The notes beneath the pieces were generated by a model that saw nothing but the letters and a program-made list of their open reading frames with translations, did no database searches and was not told where the DNA came from. Made by a program: the position numbers and the translations under genes. Shown here piece by piece: positions 33,709 through 43,799 of a stretch of DNA of 64,000 bases (position 1 is the first letter of the stretch; the number at the start of each line of letters is the position of its first letter). Origin of the DNA: Methanospirillum lacunae (lineage in GTDB: Archaea > Halobacteriota > Methanomicrobia > Methanomicrobiales > Methanospirillaceae). The stretch lies in assembly GCF_046195335.1 (NCBI RefSeq), contig NZ_CP176093.1. One strand, written 5' to 3'.

Positions 33709-36700
33709 TCAAGATATTTTCCTGCATCCGGGAGCGACTATCACACTCCTCCCATGACTTCGTTTTTCAACAGTTATTCTGGCAGAAATGCGTTCCTTGA
33801 TCGCTGGAACATGCGAGATGATTCCTATCAGTTTCCCTTCCTGGTGGAGTCCTGATAGAACCCCTAATGCAATATCAAGAGCCTCGTCATCAAGGGTGCC
33901 AAACCCTTCATCAAGAAAGAGCGAATCAACCCGGACATTTTTACTTACCATTCCCGATAGGCCAAGTGCCAGAGAGAGACTTACGAGAAAACTCTCACCA
34001 CCGGAGAGGTTCTTTGTACTCCTGTGATCTCCTGCCTGCCAGGTATCGATGACTGCAAGATTGAGAGCCATGTCTGGATCTGGTTTAAGCAAGTATCTGT
34101 CAGTCATCATCTGAAGATGCCGATTTGCCTGAGTTATCAGAATCTGAAATGTGAGCCCCTGTGCAAAGACTCTGAACTTTTTCCCGTCAGCAGAACCGAT
34201 AAGAGTGTGTAGACGCTCCCATTTTTGAAGTTCCCGCTTCTGTGCCTCTATCATAGAGAGACTGCCTGCTATCTGATCGCGTTTTCTTTGATCCTCATCA
34301 ATCCGGACAACGATCATGGCAATCTCTTCCTGAAGTGAATCACGGAGATGGACAGCCTCCTGAAAGGCCTCATCAGGACCTTGAGTTCCTGGATCTTGAT
34401 ATCCGGCTGCTTCAGCCTCTGCCTCAAAAAGAGCCTTTTTCCTATCATTCTTCAGGGCAGTAAGCTTGGTTTCTTCTTTTTCAAGCCCTGATATCATTAC
34501 TTCAAGCGCTGATAGATCAGAGGCAGAAAGAAGTGAGGCCTCAAACGAATCCTCATCAGAGAAGCCGGAACCATGTATCGCCTGAACGAATGAGTCAGTC
34601 CGGGTGTTGACTTCTCTTCTTACCTCATCAAGAGAGAGAGAGAGTGATTGTATCTGCCCGGCGATTGTATCACAATCTCCTCGTTTTTGCTCTGCCACCT
34701 TACGGGCAGATTCAAAAACTTCCCCACATGCACGAACCGCTTGTATCAGATGTTCTTCTTCAGTTTGAGGTCGTTTGTCGCCAAAGAGAGCACGGCGTTC
34801 ATTCTGGATGACAGAAAGAGAGTCCTTCTTTTTCTGAAGTTCTTCTAACCCAAGGGTTATCTCATCATCAAGTACAGAAATGGAAATTCCTTTCTCTGCT
34901 ATCCTGCCGTCAAGATCAGCAATCCGGAGAATTGCAGCCTTGATATGCTCTTCATTTTTCTGATATACGTCGCGTCTTTTTGAAAGAAGAGCGGTGATCT
35001 CTTTGACAGAATCAGGGGTGATGTCTGATATCTGAAATGGTGTTAGTGAATCCCTAAGATCTTCATGAAGAGCAGCAAGGGAACGCTCACTCTCATCCTT
35101 TGCAAACTGCAGGCGAGCCATTTCCGCTTCAACACTGCTACATGCAAATTGCGCACCCTGTTCAGATTTCAGGACTGATGAATGATGATCTTTTGCAGAA
35201 TTATAGTCCAGCTCCAGAGTTCGAATCTTTTTATCACATTCATCATATCCGGATATCTGCTCCAGGACTCTGGCAAGTATTTCTTCTGTATTTAACCGGG
35301 CATTTTGCACAAGTTGATTCCGGTCTTCGGGATCACCCACAAGACCAAGTTCCTGGACACCTTCGGTCCAGGATTTCATCTCGTCAGAGATAAGGTTCGA
35401 TAACCGAATCTGTTCCTGTTGATTCGAGGAGATTTCACTGGTTATTGAAGCAATAGCAAGATCATGTTCACGAACTGTATTGACAATCTCTGTAAGCTGT
35501 TTTCTGGCTAAAGTAAGCCCGGACTCATCTTTGTCAATATCAGGAATAACACCTGTATTATATGGATGATCTCGTGAACCACAAAGAGGGCAGGGTTCAC
35601 CATTTTTCAGGTGGACACGGTGAACAGTGAGATCCCTGATGATGAGGGCTCTTCGGAAGGCTTTCTCTTCAGACTCAACAAGAGCCTCCTGTCTGATCTG
35701 GTGGAGGACAAGATCAGCTTTGAGTCGTTCATGCTCCTTCTTTGATGTTTCCAACTCGACAGCAGCGGTAGTGAGTATCTTCAGATCAGCCCGGTGTCCA
35801 TCTTCTGAGAAGAGTATCTCTTGCATTCTCTTCAGGATTTCTATTCGATTCCGGAGATCTATCTCACGTTTACGAATATCACCGATAGGAGAGCCCTGGA
35901 GGAGAAGAACTGCCTGCTTTCGCAGATCAGAGAGTTCTGCATTTTTATCAGCAAGGTTTTTCTCACTAGCAAGGACGGTCTTTTTAGCCTCTTCATAACT
36001 AGCCCTGACTTGAGAGGGAGATTTTGTAGCTTTTTCAAACGAAACAGTCAAATCACTAAGATCTTTGTAGTTTTTCTGCCAGGCTGAAAGCCTTGCACTA
36101 ATACCAGAACAGGCACTAATCAACAGTGCATCCCCACCATGTTCAGTGAGGTACGACGTGGCTCTCTCTTTTTGTGCCTCAAGATCCAGCCTTTCTGTTT
36201 TAAGTCTCTCTAGATCAGTTAAAACTACAGTGCGACGGCGATTTTTTTCGTCAACAGTACCGGACGCTGATTTGTAGGATTCTGATGCACTCTCTATTCT
36301 GGCATCAAGCTCACGCACCTGCTGTAAGATCGGACGTTGCTCATCAAATACAGCCTGTGCCTTCTGACAGGCCTGTTCTGCATCCCTCACAGATTCATCT
36401 GCAATTCGCCGGGCCTCAAGCAGAGTTGCACATCGTGACTGAAGATCTTCAATTTTTTTTGATTGCTGATTTTCCCGTGATCGAAGATCAGAAAGGGAAC
36501 GCCATGCTGACTCATGAACTACGGCTCTCTGTCCCATAGCAAGACGATGGATATCAGGGGCAGCCTCCTGTCTTCTAACTGTGAGGTCATTCTGTTGATC
36601 TTCAATTTTCCTTACTTCAGACTGTAATGCTGCTATTCGCTGAAGCAGATCAAGATGAGCCTGAAGGAATGTAATCTTCGTCTGTATCCCGGATAGAGCA

Positions 36701-37389
36701 TTCTCTTTCTCTGATTTTTCTACAGTTAATGCCTTAGTCTCTTCCGGACTCAGAAGAGTTATTGCTCCGGCCTGATCCTTAAGACGCTGAAGACTCTCCC
36801 GCTCTTTACTGGTCCGCTCGTGAACCAGGATAGAGATATCACTATAGATGCCGGTCCCGGTAATCTGCTCAAGAATTGGAGCACGGTCATCAGGTTTTGC
36901 ATCAAGAAATGCAGCAAATCCACCCTGTGCCAGAAGCATCGATCTGGTGAACTGGTGAAAGTCCATCCCGGTCACCTCTCTGACCTTTGCGGCAACCTCT
37001 TTTATCTTTGTAGAAATAACCAGGCCGCTTTTCGCATCTGCTATCTCGTGATCAGGAGATTGAAGTTTTCCTCCGGGTTTTTTTCCGGCACGATTCTGGT
37101 GCCAGAAACATCTGAATATTCCATGAGAGGACTCAAACGTAACTTCAGCCAGGCATTCACCAGTATGCCGGGTCATGATCTCATTGGTTGTTGCAGAAAT
37201 ATTTGCAAGCCTTGGAGTCTGGCCGTACAGAGCAAGGCAGATAGCATCCAAAATCGTGGTCTTACCCGAGCCGGTCGGGCCGGTTATGGCAAAAATCCCA
37301 GAAGAGGTGAAGACAGGGTCCTGTAAGTTTATTTCCCACTCACCTGCAAGAGAATTGAGATTTTTAAACCTGACCGTAAGAATTCTCAC
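33709..37389 (-). CDS. sbcC: SbcC/Rad50-type DNA repair ATPase
   Basis: A 1226-residue SMC-like ATPase. Walker A is GPTGSGKTTILDA (near residue 37), the zinc hook CPLCG lies near residue 600 between long coiled coils, and the C-terminal signature LSGGESFLVSLSLALGLS and Walker B DSLFLDEGFGTLDDE are intact. With SbcD it forms an ATP-driven nuclease that opens hairpins and blocked DNA ends. It follows sbcD by 27 bp. Bacterial-type SbcC rather than archaeal Rad50 (no herA/nurA next to it). Confidence 0.92.
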   Translation of the reverse strand: MRILTVRFKNLNSLAGEWEINLQDPVFTSSGIFAITGPTGSGKTTILDAICLALYGQTPRLANISATTNEIMTRHTGECLAEVTFESSHGIFRCFWHQNRAGKKPGGKLQSPDHEIADAKSGLVISTKIKEVAAKVREVTGMDFHQFTRSMLLAQGGFAAFLDAKPDDRAPILEQITGTGIYSDISILVHERTSKERESLQRLKDQAGAITLLSPEETKALTVEKSEKENALSGIQTKITFLQAHLDLLQRIAALQSEVRKIEDQQNDLTVRRQEAAPDIHRLAMGQRAVVHESAWRSLSDLRSRENQQSKKIEDLQSRCATLLEARRIADESVRDAEQACQKAQAVFDEQRPILQQVRELDARIESASESYKSASGTVDEKNRRRTVVLTDLERLKTERLDLEAQKERATSYLTEHGGDALLISACSGISARLSAWQKNYKDLSDLTVSFEKATKSPSQVRASYEEAKKTVLASEKNLADKNAELSDLRKQAVLLLQGSPIGDIRKREIDLRNRIEILKRMQEILFSEDGHRADLKILTTAAVELETSKKEHERLKADLVLHQIRQEALVESEEKAFRRALIIRDLTVHRVHLKNGEPCPLCGSRDHPYNTGVIPDIDKDESGLTLARKQLTEIVNTVREHDLAIASITSEISSNQQEQIRLSNLISDEMKSWTEGVQELGLVGDPEDRNQLVQNARLNTEEILARVLEQISGYDECDKKIRTLELDYNSAKDHHSSVLKSEQGAQFACSSVEAEMARLQFAKDESERSLAALHEDLRDSLTPFQISDITPDSVKEITALLSKRRDVYQKNEEHIKAAILRIADLDGRIAEKGISISVLDDEITLGLEELQKKKDSLSVIQNERRALFGDKRPQTEEEHLIQAVRACGEVFESARKVAEQKRGDCDTIAGQIQSLSLSLDEVRREVNTRTDSFVQAIHGSGFSDEDSFEASLLSASDLSALEVMISGLEKEETKLTALKNDRKKALFEAEAEAAGYQDPGTQGPDEAFQEAVHLRDSLQEEIAMIVVRIDEDQRKRDQIAGSLSMIEAQKRELQKWERLHTLIGSADGKKFRVFAQGLTFQILITQANRHLQMMTDRYLLKPDPDMALNLAVIDTWQAGDHRSTKNLSGGESFLVSLSLALGLSGMVSKNVRVDSLFLDEGFGTLDDEALDIALGVLSGLHQEGKLIGIISHVPAIKERISARITVEKRSHGRSVIVAPGCRKIS

Positions 37390-37416
37390 AAGAACCCTCT
37401 AGTAACTCTCAGATAA

Positions 37417-38649
37417 TCACCGGGCATGCTGATCTCCTTCCAGAATTTCGGCAAGGACTTCATGGTACGCAGCAATCAGTTCTTTCCGATTCTCTTCAGG
37501 CTCATTTGCCATATCCAGACAGCGTATAAACACCTCATCCGGGCTTAGCTCTTCAAGAGATTCCTGATCATGAGAACTCGTGATTGTCTCGGAATTTGGA
37601 TCAATGAGTTTTACCTTCAGCACCTCGACCACAGATCCATCGGCAATGCGGAAGAATTCATCCCTGACAGATGGTCCGGCTCCGGTATCCTCAAGCAGGA
37701 TCTCAATCCAGGCAGGTCTGCCGGAAAAGATCAATTGACCAAGTTTATCCCGTATATAATCAGCATCACCATAAATCTGCACCAGATTTCGAATACGGGG
37801 GACAATCACTGGTGTCACACACACCGGCGTGTCAGGGCTGATATCAACAATAAGAACCTCCTTATCACGATCAGATTCTCCAAACCCCATCATGAACGGA
37901 GAGCCCGAGTATCGACGTGAGGGCTCACCACCTACGATCTGGGGCTGGTGTAGATGACCAAGTGCCAGGTAATCTATGCAGGCAGGAAAAGCAGTATTAC
38001 TGACCTGTAGAAGATTTCCAACAGCCAGATCACGGACCCCGTCATCGGCAACAGTACATCCTCCTGCCGCAAACAAATGACCGGTCGCCAGGATAGGCAG
38101 TTTTTTGCCAAGATGCTCCCGGTACAGCTCTGCAATCCCGCAGACCTGCGTGTAATGATCCCCAATACCTGCTAGAAGCCGAGATCTTTTCTCTTCAATG
38201 CTCTCACCAGCTTCTGCTGTCCTGATATCACGATCACGAAGGAAAGGAACTGCACAGACGACAAGATCAGGTTCGTTATCAGTATTCGTGAAGATGAAAA
38301 CCTCATCTTCTATAGATGACGGTATAGAACCAACAACATGAATATCCAAAGCTGAAAGTAATTCCTGTGGGGCTGTCAGTAGGGTCGGGGAATCATGGTT
38401 CCCGGCAGTAACCAGGATATGACGGCAGCATGTTTTTCCAGCCCTGCCTAAAAACCGGTAATAGAGTTCAAGCGCCCGGTTTGATGGAGTTCCCGAATCA
38501 AAGATATCTCCAGCAATGATGAGGGATTCAATGTATTCGCGATTAATTATATTAATAAGCCAGTTAAGGAATGTTTCTTCTTCATCGTACCGTTTTTTTC
38601 CGGCAAGAGAGGACCCAAGGTGCCAGTCTGAAGTATGGAGGACTCTCAT
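37417..38649 (-). CDS. sbcD: SbcD/Mre11-type nuclease
   Basis: A 410-residue calcineurin-like phosphoesterase. Metal-binding motifs: DWHLG (residues 8-12), AGDIFDSG, AGNHDS, ATGHLF and LGHLHQPQ. The C-terminal domain (about 280-410) is the SbcD DNA-binding part. Its start overlaps the upstream unknown gene by 4 nt (ATGA), so all three are one operon. Confidence 0.92.
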   Translation of the reverse strand: MRVLHTSDWHLGSSLAGKKRYDEEETFLNWLINIINREYIESLIIAGDIFDSGTPSNRALELYYRFLGRAGKTCCRHILVTAGNHDSPTLLTAPQELLSALDIHVVGSIPSSIEDEVFIFTNTDNEPDLVVCAVPFLRDRDIRTAEAGESIEEKRSRLLAGIGDHYTQVCGIAELYREHLGKKLPILATGHLFAAGGCTVADDGVRDLAVGNLLQVSNTAFPACIDYLALGHLHQPQIVGGEPSRRYSGSPFMMGFGESDRDKEVLIVDISPDTPVCVTPVIVPRIRNLVQIYGDADYIRDKLGQLIFSGRPAWIEILLEDTGAGPSVRDEFFRIADGSVVEVLKVKLIDPNSETITSSHDQESLEELSPDEVFIRCLDMANEPEENRKELIAAYHEVLAEILEGDQHAR

Positions 38650-39641
38650 GCTACCGGTTCATTCTGTCTAGAAGAAGGTTTAATTTTAAAAGGATTACCA
38701 GGCCTGATCCGAGAATCCTTACCCTTAATGAGACCAAGTTTTCTCATATCTTTAACCAGGCTATCGACGTACTCAGGAGAGAGACCAAACCTGTCCTGTA
38801 CATAACCCTGGCCATCCTGTGTTGCTATCTCATCTACAAAATGGAGCCTTAAATCCTCAAGAGAAGATTCTCCCGCATCAAAGAGCTGGTCGATAAGTTC
38901 CTGGGTGATACGAAGGCGGGACATGCATCGTTCAGTAATACTGATAAGTGACCTCGGAGTAACACCATTCTCGGACAGAAACATAACAAATGCCTCAATA
39001 TCCTCTAAAAGAAGAATTTCAGGGCCGATAAGTACCACATGATCCATCTCACCCCTGAAATGTCTGATACAGGTAATATGGTACCGGTCGCACACCTCTT
39101 TTTCAGGAGGGAATGGATAATCAAATGGGATATACAGGGTAACACTCCCGGGATCGGGTACGGAGATAAGAACAAAACCCTGCTGAGTGATCTCACACAA
39201 ACGATTTGAGATGAGAGTTCGGACAGTTGCTAATTCTCGAGCAAACTCTTCAGGAGTACAGTCATTTTCGGATTTGGTCTTTAGAAACACACTCTGAAAG
39301 ATATGTGAGCCGATGATATCACCTGGCTTATGCTCATCCAGAATCTGTGAGACTGCATGTTGTTCGATATGCAAATCCTCAAGTGTATTATTCCAGACTG
39401 ATGAATCGAACTCTTTTGGATATCTATCGGTATCTTCACCACCAGTCCCATGTTCCTGGTGCTTCTCCTGGCAGGCAGTTAAGAATGCCTTGAGATCCTC
39501 ATGCCGTCCTGCAAGAATAAGTGCGACGGTCATCCTTGGTTCAGTAGTAATCCTGGCAGGTATCCCCTCTTTTTTAAGGTAACGGACGATCTCTTTTGCC
39601 ACATCCTCGGATTCCACCGGTATCCGTTCCTCAAGTACCAT
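38646..39641 (-). CDS. Unrecognised protein upstream of sbcDC
   Basis: A 331-residue soluble protein I do not recognise. The first 60 residues (EDVAKEIVRYLKKEGIPARI; ALILAGRHEDLKAFL) look like a small alpha/beta domain. A middle region holds VLISVPDPGSVTLYIPFDYP and ICIR-like strands. Residues about 255-331 look like a winged-helix (LIDQLFDAGESSLEDLRLHF; YVDSLVKDMRKLGLIKGKDS). It overlaps sbcD by 4 nt, so a part in SbcDC function or regulation is likely from context only. Its start has no good ribosome site; see the mini-ORF just upstream. Confidence 0.6.
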   Translation of the reverse strand: MVLEERIPVESEDVAKEIVRYLKKEGIPARITTEPRMTVALILAGRHEDLKAFLTACQEKHQEHGTGGEDTDRYPKEFDSSVWNNTLEDLHIEQHAVSQILDEHKPGDIIGSHIFQSVFLKTKSENDCTPEEFARELATVRTLISNRLCEITQQGFVLISVPDPGSVTLYIPFDYPFPPEKEVCDRYHITCIRHFRGEMDHVVLIGPEILLLEDIEAFVMFLSENGVTPRSLISITERCMSRLRITQELIDQLFDAGESSLEDLRLHFVDEIATQDGQGYVQDRFGLSPEYVDSLVKDMRKLGLIKGKDSRIRPGNPFKIKPSSRQNEPVA

Positions 39642-39647
39642 TTACCA

Positions 39648-39678
39648 TCAATCTGTCTTTTTCATGCATAACTCCTCC
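39648..39678 (-). promoter_or_regulatory. Strong Shine-Dalgarno with a five-codon mini-ORF before the unknown gene
   Basis: On the minus strand GGAGGAG (39678-39672) is followed 6 nt later by ATG 39665, which reads five codons (MKKTD) to a TGA ending at 39648, 6 nt before the unknown gene's ATG at 39641. It could couple translation, or indicate that the true start is upstream with a frame error. Confidence 0.3.
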
Positions 39679-39741
39679 GAAAGGAGCCAGAGAAAAAAGT
39701 TGAAGAAAAGGACATGTCTTCGCTACTTCACCATGCAGGAA

Positions 39742-40587
39742 TTATGAAGAATCAGGATCTTCAGACTTCATCTGCAAGGCCCATCTGGAAGCAACCTTCG
39801 CTGCCCTGGGATATAATTCTGCAATTACAGCTCCCAGGCTGGCGTCCCCCAGAGGAACCGGACATTTTCCAAGCTGATCAAACAGGGCTTTTTTCATACT
39901 CTGTTCATCCGGAATGCTGGAAACAGGGCATATATCAGGCAGCGAAGCTCCCATACAGTAATATGAGTCAGAAGATCCTGAGTTTAAAATTGAAACTTCG
40001 GGTTTTTCAGATACCTCTGGCTGCACAGAACGTGCTTCCCGCAGCCCGGAGAGGACCTCCTCTTTTGTCTTTCCAAAAAGCAGAAAGAGCAGGAAGGGAT
40101 CCTTGTCGATGTTTTCCGCAAGAAGGAAATATATTGCCGCTTCATGTTTGCATGGGCTGCCCCGGTCAGGACAGTTACACCCTTTGCTCTTGGGATCCAC
40201 CTTGGGAAAAAGGGAGAGTCGTTCCTTAGCAAGCCGGCGTTCCATCGCTTCTGGAACCGAACCTGCCATCAGTCGTGCCGCAAACGATGCCTCGTCAGAG
40301 ATGAGAGCCCGCATCTTCTTCCAGGATTCATCAGAAATCGGGAGAAACCTGATCCGGACCGCATAAATGTACGAACCTGAAACCTTAGCCTCAACAGAGC
40401 ATGGCGAAGCCTCTATCCACTGCACCTGACCGTTGCGGGCATAGGATTTGCCGGCATTGAGTCTGATGTAGTCGTTGGATTTCAGCATCACTTCAAGGAA
40501 TTTTCGGCCCCACCAGGTATCTCCAACAGATCCTCGTTGCGAAGAGAGAATTGGAGTCAGGGGAATCGGGGCTGTATGGAGCGGCAT
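39742..40587 (-). CDS. SWIM zinc-finger protein
   Basis: A 281-residue protein with a SWIM finger CNCPDRGSPCKHEAA (near residue 137-151), the CxCx(n)CxH pattern that binds zinc and nucleic acid or protein. TWWGRKFLE near residue 24 is the usual start motif of the SWIM proteins that travel with SNF2 ATPases. It follows the SNF2 gene with a one-base stop/start overlap (TAATG), as such pairs do in other archaea and bacteria, so it is probably a partner of the helicase. Confidence 0.88.
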   Translation of the reverse strand: MPLHTAPIPLTPILSSQRGSVGDTWWGRKFLEVMLKSNDYIRLNAGKSYARNGQVQWIEASPCSVEAKVSGSYIYAVRIRFLPISDESWKKMRALISDEASFAARLMAGSVPEAMERRLAKERLSLFPKVDPKSKGCNCPDRGSPCKHEAAIYFLLAENIDKDPFLLFLLFGKTKEEVLSGLREARSVQPEVSEKPEVSILNSGSSDSYYCMGASLPDICPVSSIPDEQSMKKALFDQLGKCPVPLGDASLGAVIAELYPRAAKVASRWALQMKSEDPDSS

Positions 40588-43500
40588 TAGTACTCCTCAA
40601 ACACAGCGTCACGCAGGGTAATCACATCCATCAATTCTTTGGTAGAGAGTGAGGTTAGCCAGTCCTCTCCACTTGAAAGTATCTCGGTAGCAAGACCACG
40701 TTTTCCGGCAAGTACATCATCAATCCGTTCTTCGAGTGTACCTGCAGCGACCATGAGATGAACCTGGACATCACGGATCTGACCAATCCTGAACGCCCGG
40801 TCAGTTGCCTGATCCTCGACAGCCGGGTTCCACCATCTGTCAACATGAAAGACATGGTTTGCCCGGGTAAGGTTCAGGCCTGTTCCACCTGCTTTGAGTG
40901 ATATCACGAAAAATCTCGGTCCTTCAGGTTTCATGAAACGTGCAATCATATCCTCTCTTGTGTGACGGCGTGTCCGCCCTGTGAGAAGAAGAACAGGTGA
41001 ATGGAAATGCTCCTCAATAGCTCCCTGAAGAAGGGTTGCAAATGAGGCAAACTGGGTGAAGATAATCGCTGCATCTCCCTCATCTGACACCTCCTCCAGC
41101 ATCTCAATCAGACGTCTGACCTTTCCAGACCTGAATGATCCGGTCACCCCGTCATGGGTATACAGAGACGGATGATCTGCAATCTGCTTAAGTTTTGTAA
41201 GTGCTGCAAGGATCATACCCCGACGGGCAATACCGGTGAGCTTTTCTGCAGCCTGTTTCACATCGTTTACAATCGCCTGATACAAGGTGACCTGTTCTCT
41301 GGTGAGGGTAACAAAGACCCGCGACTCCATCTTTTCCGGAAGATCCCTGATGATATTTTTGTCTGTCTTCAGACGACGAAGCATGAATGGGCGGATCAGA
41401 CGGCGAAGTTCCTCAGCTTTTTCCTGGCTGCCATCCTTTTCGATAGGTACAGCATACCCGGTCCTGAACTGTTGTGCAGAACCAAGGTACCCGGGATTTA
41501 AAAATTGCATGATAGACCAGAGTTCACTCAGCCGGTTCTCAACCGGAGTTCCGGTCAGGGCAATCCGGTGATCTGCCTGGATAAGAAAGATAGACCTGCT
41601 CTGTTTTGTCCGGGGATTCTTTACATTCTGGGCTTCATCAAGGATGAGACTGTTCCACCTGATGGCAGTGATAAGATCTGAATCACGGGACGCCAGGGGG
41701 TAGGTCGTGATGACAAGATCATGAGCAGAAGCCATATCTGAAAAACCCGACTTCTCCCTCCCGGTTCCATGATGGATATATACAGAGAGAGAAGGGGCAA
41801 ACCTGTGCAACTCCCGTTCCCAGTTTCCGGCAACCGAGGTTGGACAAACAAGGAGTGAAGGACCTGAACACCCGGCATCTTTGCGGGCAAGGAGGTAAGC
41901 AATGGTCTGGGGAGTCTTTCCAAGTCCCATATCATCAGCAAGGCAGACACCAAGTCCTCGTTCTGCCCCGGCAAGAAGGAATGAAAACCCACTCACCTGG
42001 TAGGGTCTGAGTACCCCGACAAACGATGAGGGAATCTCCTGCTCATGCAGGGCTGCTCCGCCCTTTGCACTCATAACAAGATCCTGGCTCCAGGAATCAT
42101 CCCCTATCACTTCGATAAACGATTCTTCATCATCTGCAAGGGCCGTGAGCCTTAACAGGTCAACTGCCGGGAGTGTCTCTCCTGCATATGCATCCTGAAG
42201 CCGCCTGAGGTTTTTCTCGAGATCACCTGCCTGACAGACCATCCATCCATCCCCGGTTCTGATGATGGAATTTTTGAGATCAGTTCTTTGAAGGAATTCT
42301 TCAGGAGTCAGGATCTCATCGCCAAGAGCAACCTCATAGTCAAACCTGACAACAGTTTCAAGTCCAAAACAGGTAACTGCACTTGGATCTCTACTCACCC
42401 TGATCCTGATTACAGGTTTTGATTTTCGCTCTGCCCACCATGATGGGACAATCGTCTCGATACCGATCTCTTTTAGCAACGGTACATCGTGGGTCAGGAA
42501 CGTCCAGAGGTCAGGAGTACTCAGGGTAAATCCTCCCGGAGCAGGGCTGCTCAGAGAGACGAGAATTGAGTTAGAGACTGCTGAACCCCGACCCAGTTCC
42601 TGCAGAAGGGTCTCTTCGAGGATACGCAGGGATGGGAGAGTTTCTGAGAGAATATCACCACCAGACCAAATCTCCGCGGCAGGAATGAGACAGGTCAGAT
42701 CATCAACGGGTCTCAACTCATAGGTGATCAACCATGATGCACCCTCTCTTTCAGGTTCATGAACCCGGAGTACGAGACCCATCTTTGCAATTATTTTATT
42801 ATCTGCGGGTTTTTGCATCCAGGAGATGAGTCTCTTGCCATCCCCATGCTCAGCCGGGATCAGAGAGTCAAGTCCGAGAAGTGAACTCTGGCCGGTAAGG
42901 CTCAGGTAGAAGATGAGCGGAATTGTCTGCTGAATCATGACTGCCGGTGTCAGATGGAGGTCAACCGGCTGGCGGACCAGTGCTTCATAGATTGTCCTCC
43001 TGACGAGCGAAGTGAGAAATGTATAGACTGTTGCCTGGGCCTGATACTCGTGAAGTCCAGGATCATGAACTCCAAACCCGGTTGCAGGTATACAAAATGG
43101 AGGGATAGCAGCATGAAATGTCCGGATCATTTCATGCTCATATTCAACGGGATGAAGATCCCAGAGTACATGAAATCCCGATCTGCCGTTCATCCGATAT
43201 GCAGGAAGATAATGCCCGGATGCAATCAAACTAAGACCTCCTTGAGTCACCGATGCCCAGTACTGTAGTGACTCTGCCATGACACATGAATCATCAGTGA
43301 GGTTTTTGATGCCCGATATCACCTGAGGAACGTATTCAAGCGGGAACCTGAGAGCAGGTACCGACCATTCAGAGAAACTAACTGCGCGGGGAACTTCAAG
43401 ACCTTTATTGAGATAATATTCTGGTGAACAGACCAGGGTTTTCCCCATTTCCCGGGAAGGAAGAGAGAGATTACACACAGTCTCATCAAACCGGGAAGGA

Positions 43501-43697
43501 AGAATCTTCCAGCGTTCAAGGCAGAGAGATAGATCTACAGAAGAGAGACTAAAGGGATGGAGAGGTGATGCAGGCTTTTCACCTTTCCTTCCCCGCCTGA
43601 GGGCAGGGTTCTTCTCCAGGTTTATTGTGGTATCCTCTGCAAAGAGAATGAATTGATCGGGAACAACCGGGGAGTAAAGCCCATGCAGGATGATCAT
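40587..43697 (-). CDS. SNF2-family DNA translocase/helicase
   Basis: A 1036-residue ATPase. Residues up to about 560 are the bacterial/archaeal SNF2-associated N-region. Motif I DDMGLGKTPQTIA is near 587, motif II LDEAQNVKN near 685, ITYP-like Ia nearby, and the C-lobe carries SLKAGGTGLNLTRANHVFH and DRWWNPAVEDQATDR. It moves along duplex DNA and remodels DNA-protein contacts. The start MIILHGLYSP matches the family beginning. A TATA-like tgtataagc lies about 10 nt upstream, which is too close, so transcription may come from the crcB side. Confidence 0.9.
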   Translation of the reverse strand: MIILHGLYSPVVPDQFILFAEDTTINLEKNPALRRGRKGEKPASPLHPFSLSSVDLSLCLERWKILPSRFDETVCNLSLPSREMGKTLVCSPEYYLNKGLEVPRAVSFSEWSVPALRFPLEYVPQVISGIKNLTDDSCVMAESLQYWASVTQGGLSLIASGHYLPAYRMNGRSGFHVLWDLHPVEYEHEMIRTFHAAIPPFCIPATGFGVHDPGLHEYQAQATVYTFLTSLVRRTIYEALVRQPVDLHLTPAVMIQQTIPLIFYLSLTGQSSLLGLDSLIPAEHGDGKRLISWMQKPADNKIIAKMGLVLRVHEPEREGASWLITYELRPVDDLTCLIPAAEIWSGGDILSETLPSLRILEETLLQELGRGSAVSNSILVSLSSPAPGGFTLSTPDLWTFLTHDVPLLKEIGIETIVPSWWAERKSKPVIRIRVSRDPSAVTCFGLETVVRFDYEVALGDEILTPEEFLQRTDLKNSIIRTGDGWMVCQAGDLEKNLRRLQDAYAGETLPAVDLLRLTALADDEESFIEVIGDDSWSQDLVMSAKGGAALHEQEIPSSFVGVLRPYQVSGFSFLLAGAERGLGVCLADDMGLGKTPQTIAYLLARKDAGCSGPSLLVCPTSVAGNWERELHRFAPSLSVYIHHGTGREKSGFSDMASAHDLVITTYPLASRDSDLITAIRWNSLILDEAQNVKNPRTKQSRSIFLIQADHRIALTGTPVENRLSELWSIMQFLNPGYLGSAQQFRTGYAVPIEKDGSQEKAEELRRLIRPFMLRRLKTDKNIIRDLPEKMESRVFVTLTREQVTLYQAIVNDVKQAAEKLTGIARRGMILAALTKLKQIADHPSLYTHDGVTGSFRSGKVRRLIEMLEEVSDEGDAAIIFTQFASFATLLQGAIEEHFHSPVLLLTGRTRRHTREDMIARFMKPEGPRFFVISLKAGGTGLNLTRANHVFHVDRWWNPAVEDQATDRAFRIGQIRDVQVHLMVAAGTLEERIDDVLAGKRGLATEILSSGEDWLTSLSTKELMDVITLRDAVFEEY

Positions 43698-43799
43698 GTG
43701 GGCTTATACATCGGAGTTGAAAAGGATGAGTGTTTGGATACCCACCCTCATCGTGTTACTATTAATCTGGGGAATGGAATAGGAGAGCAAATAAAGATC

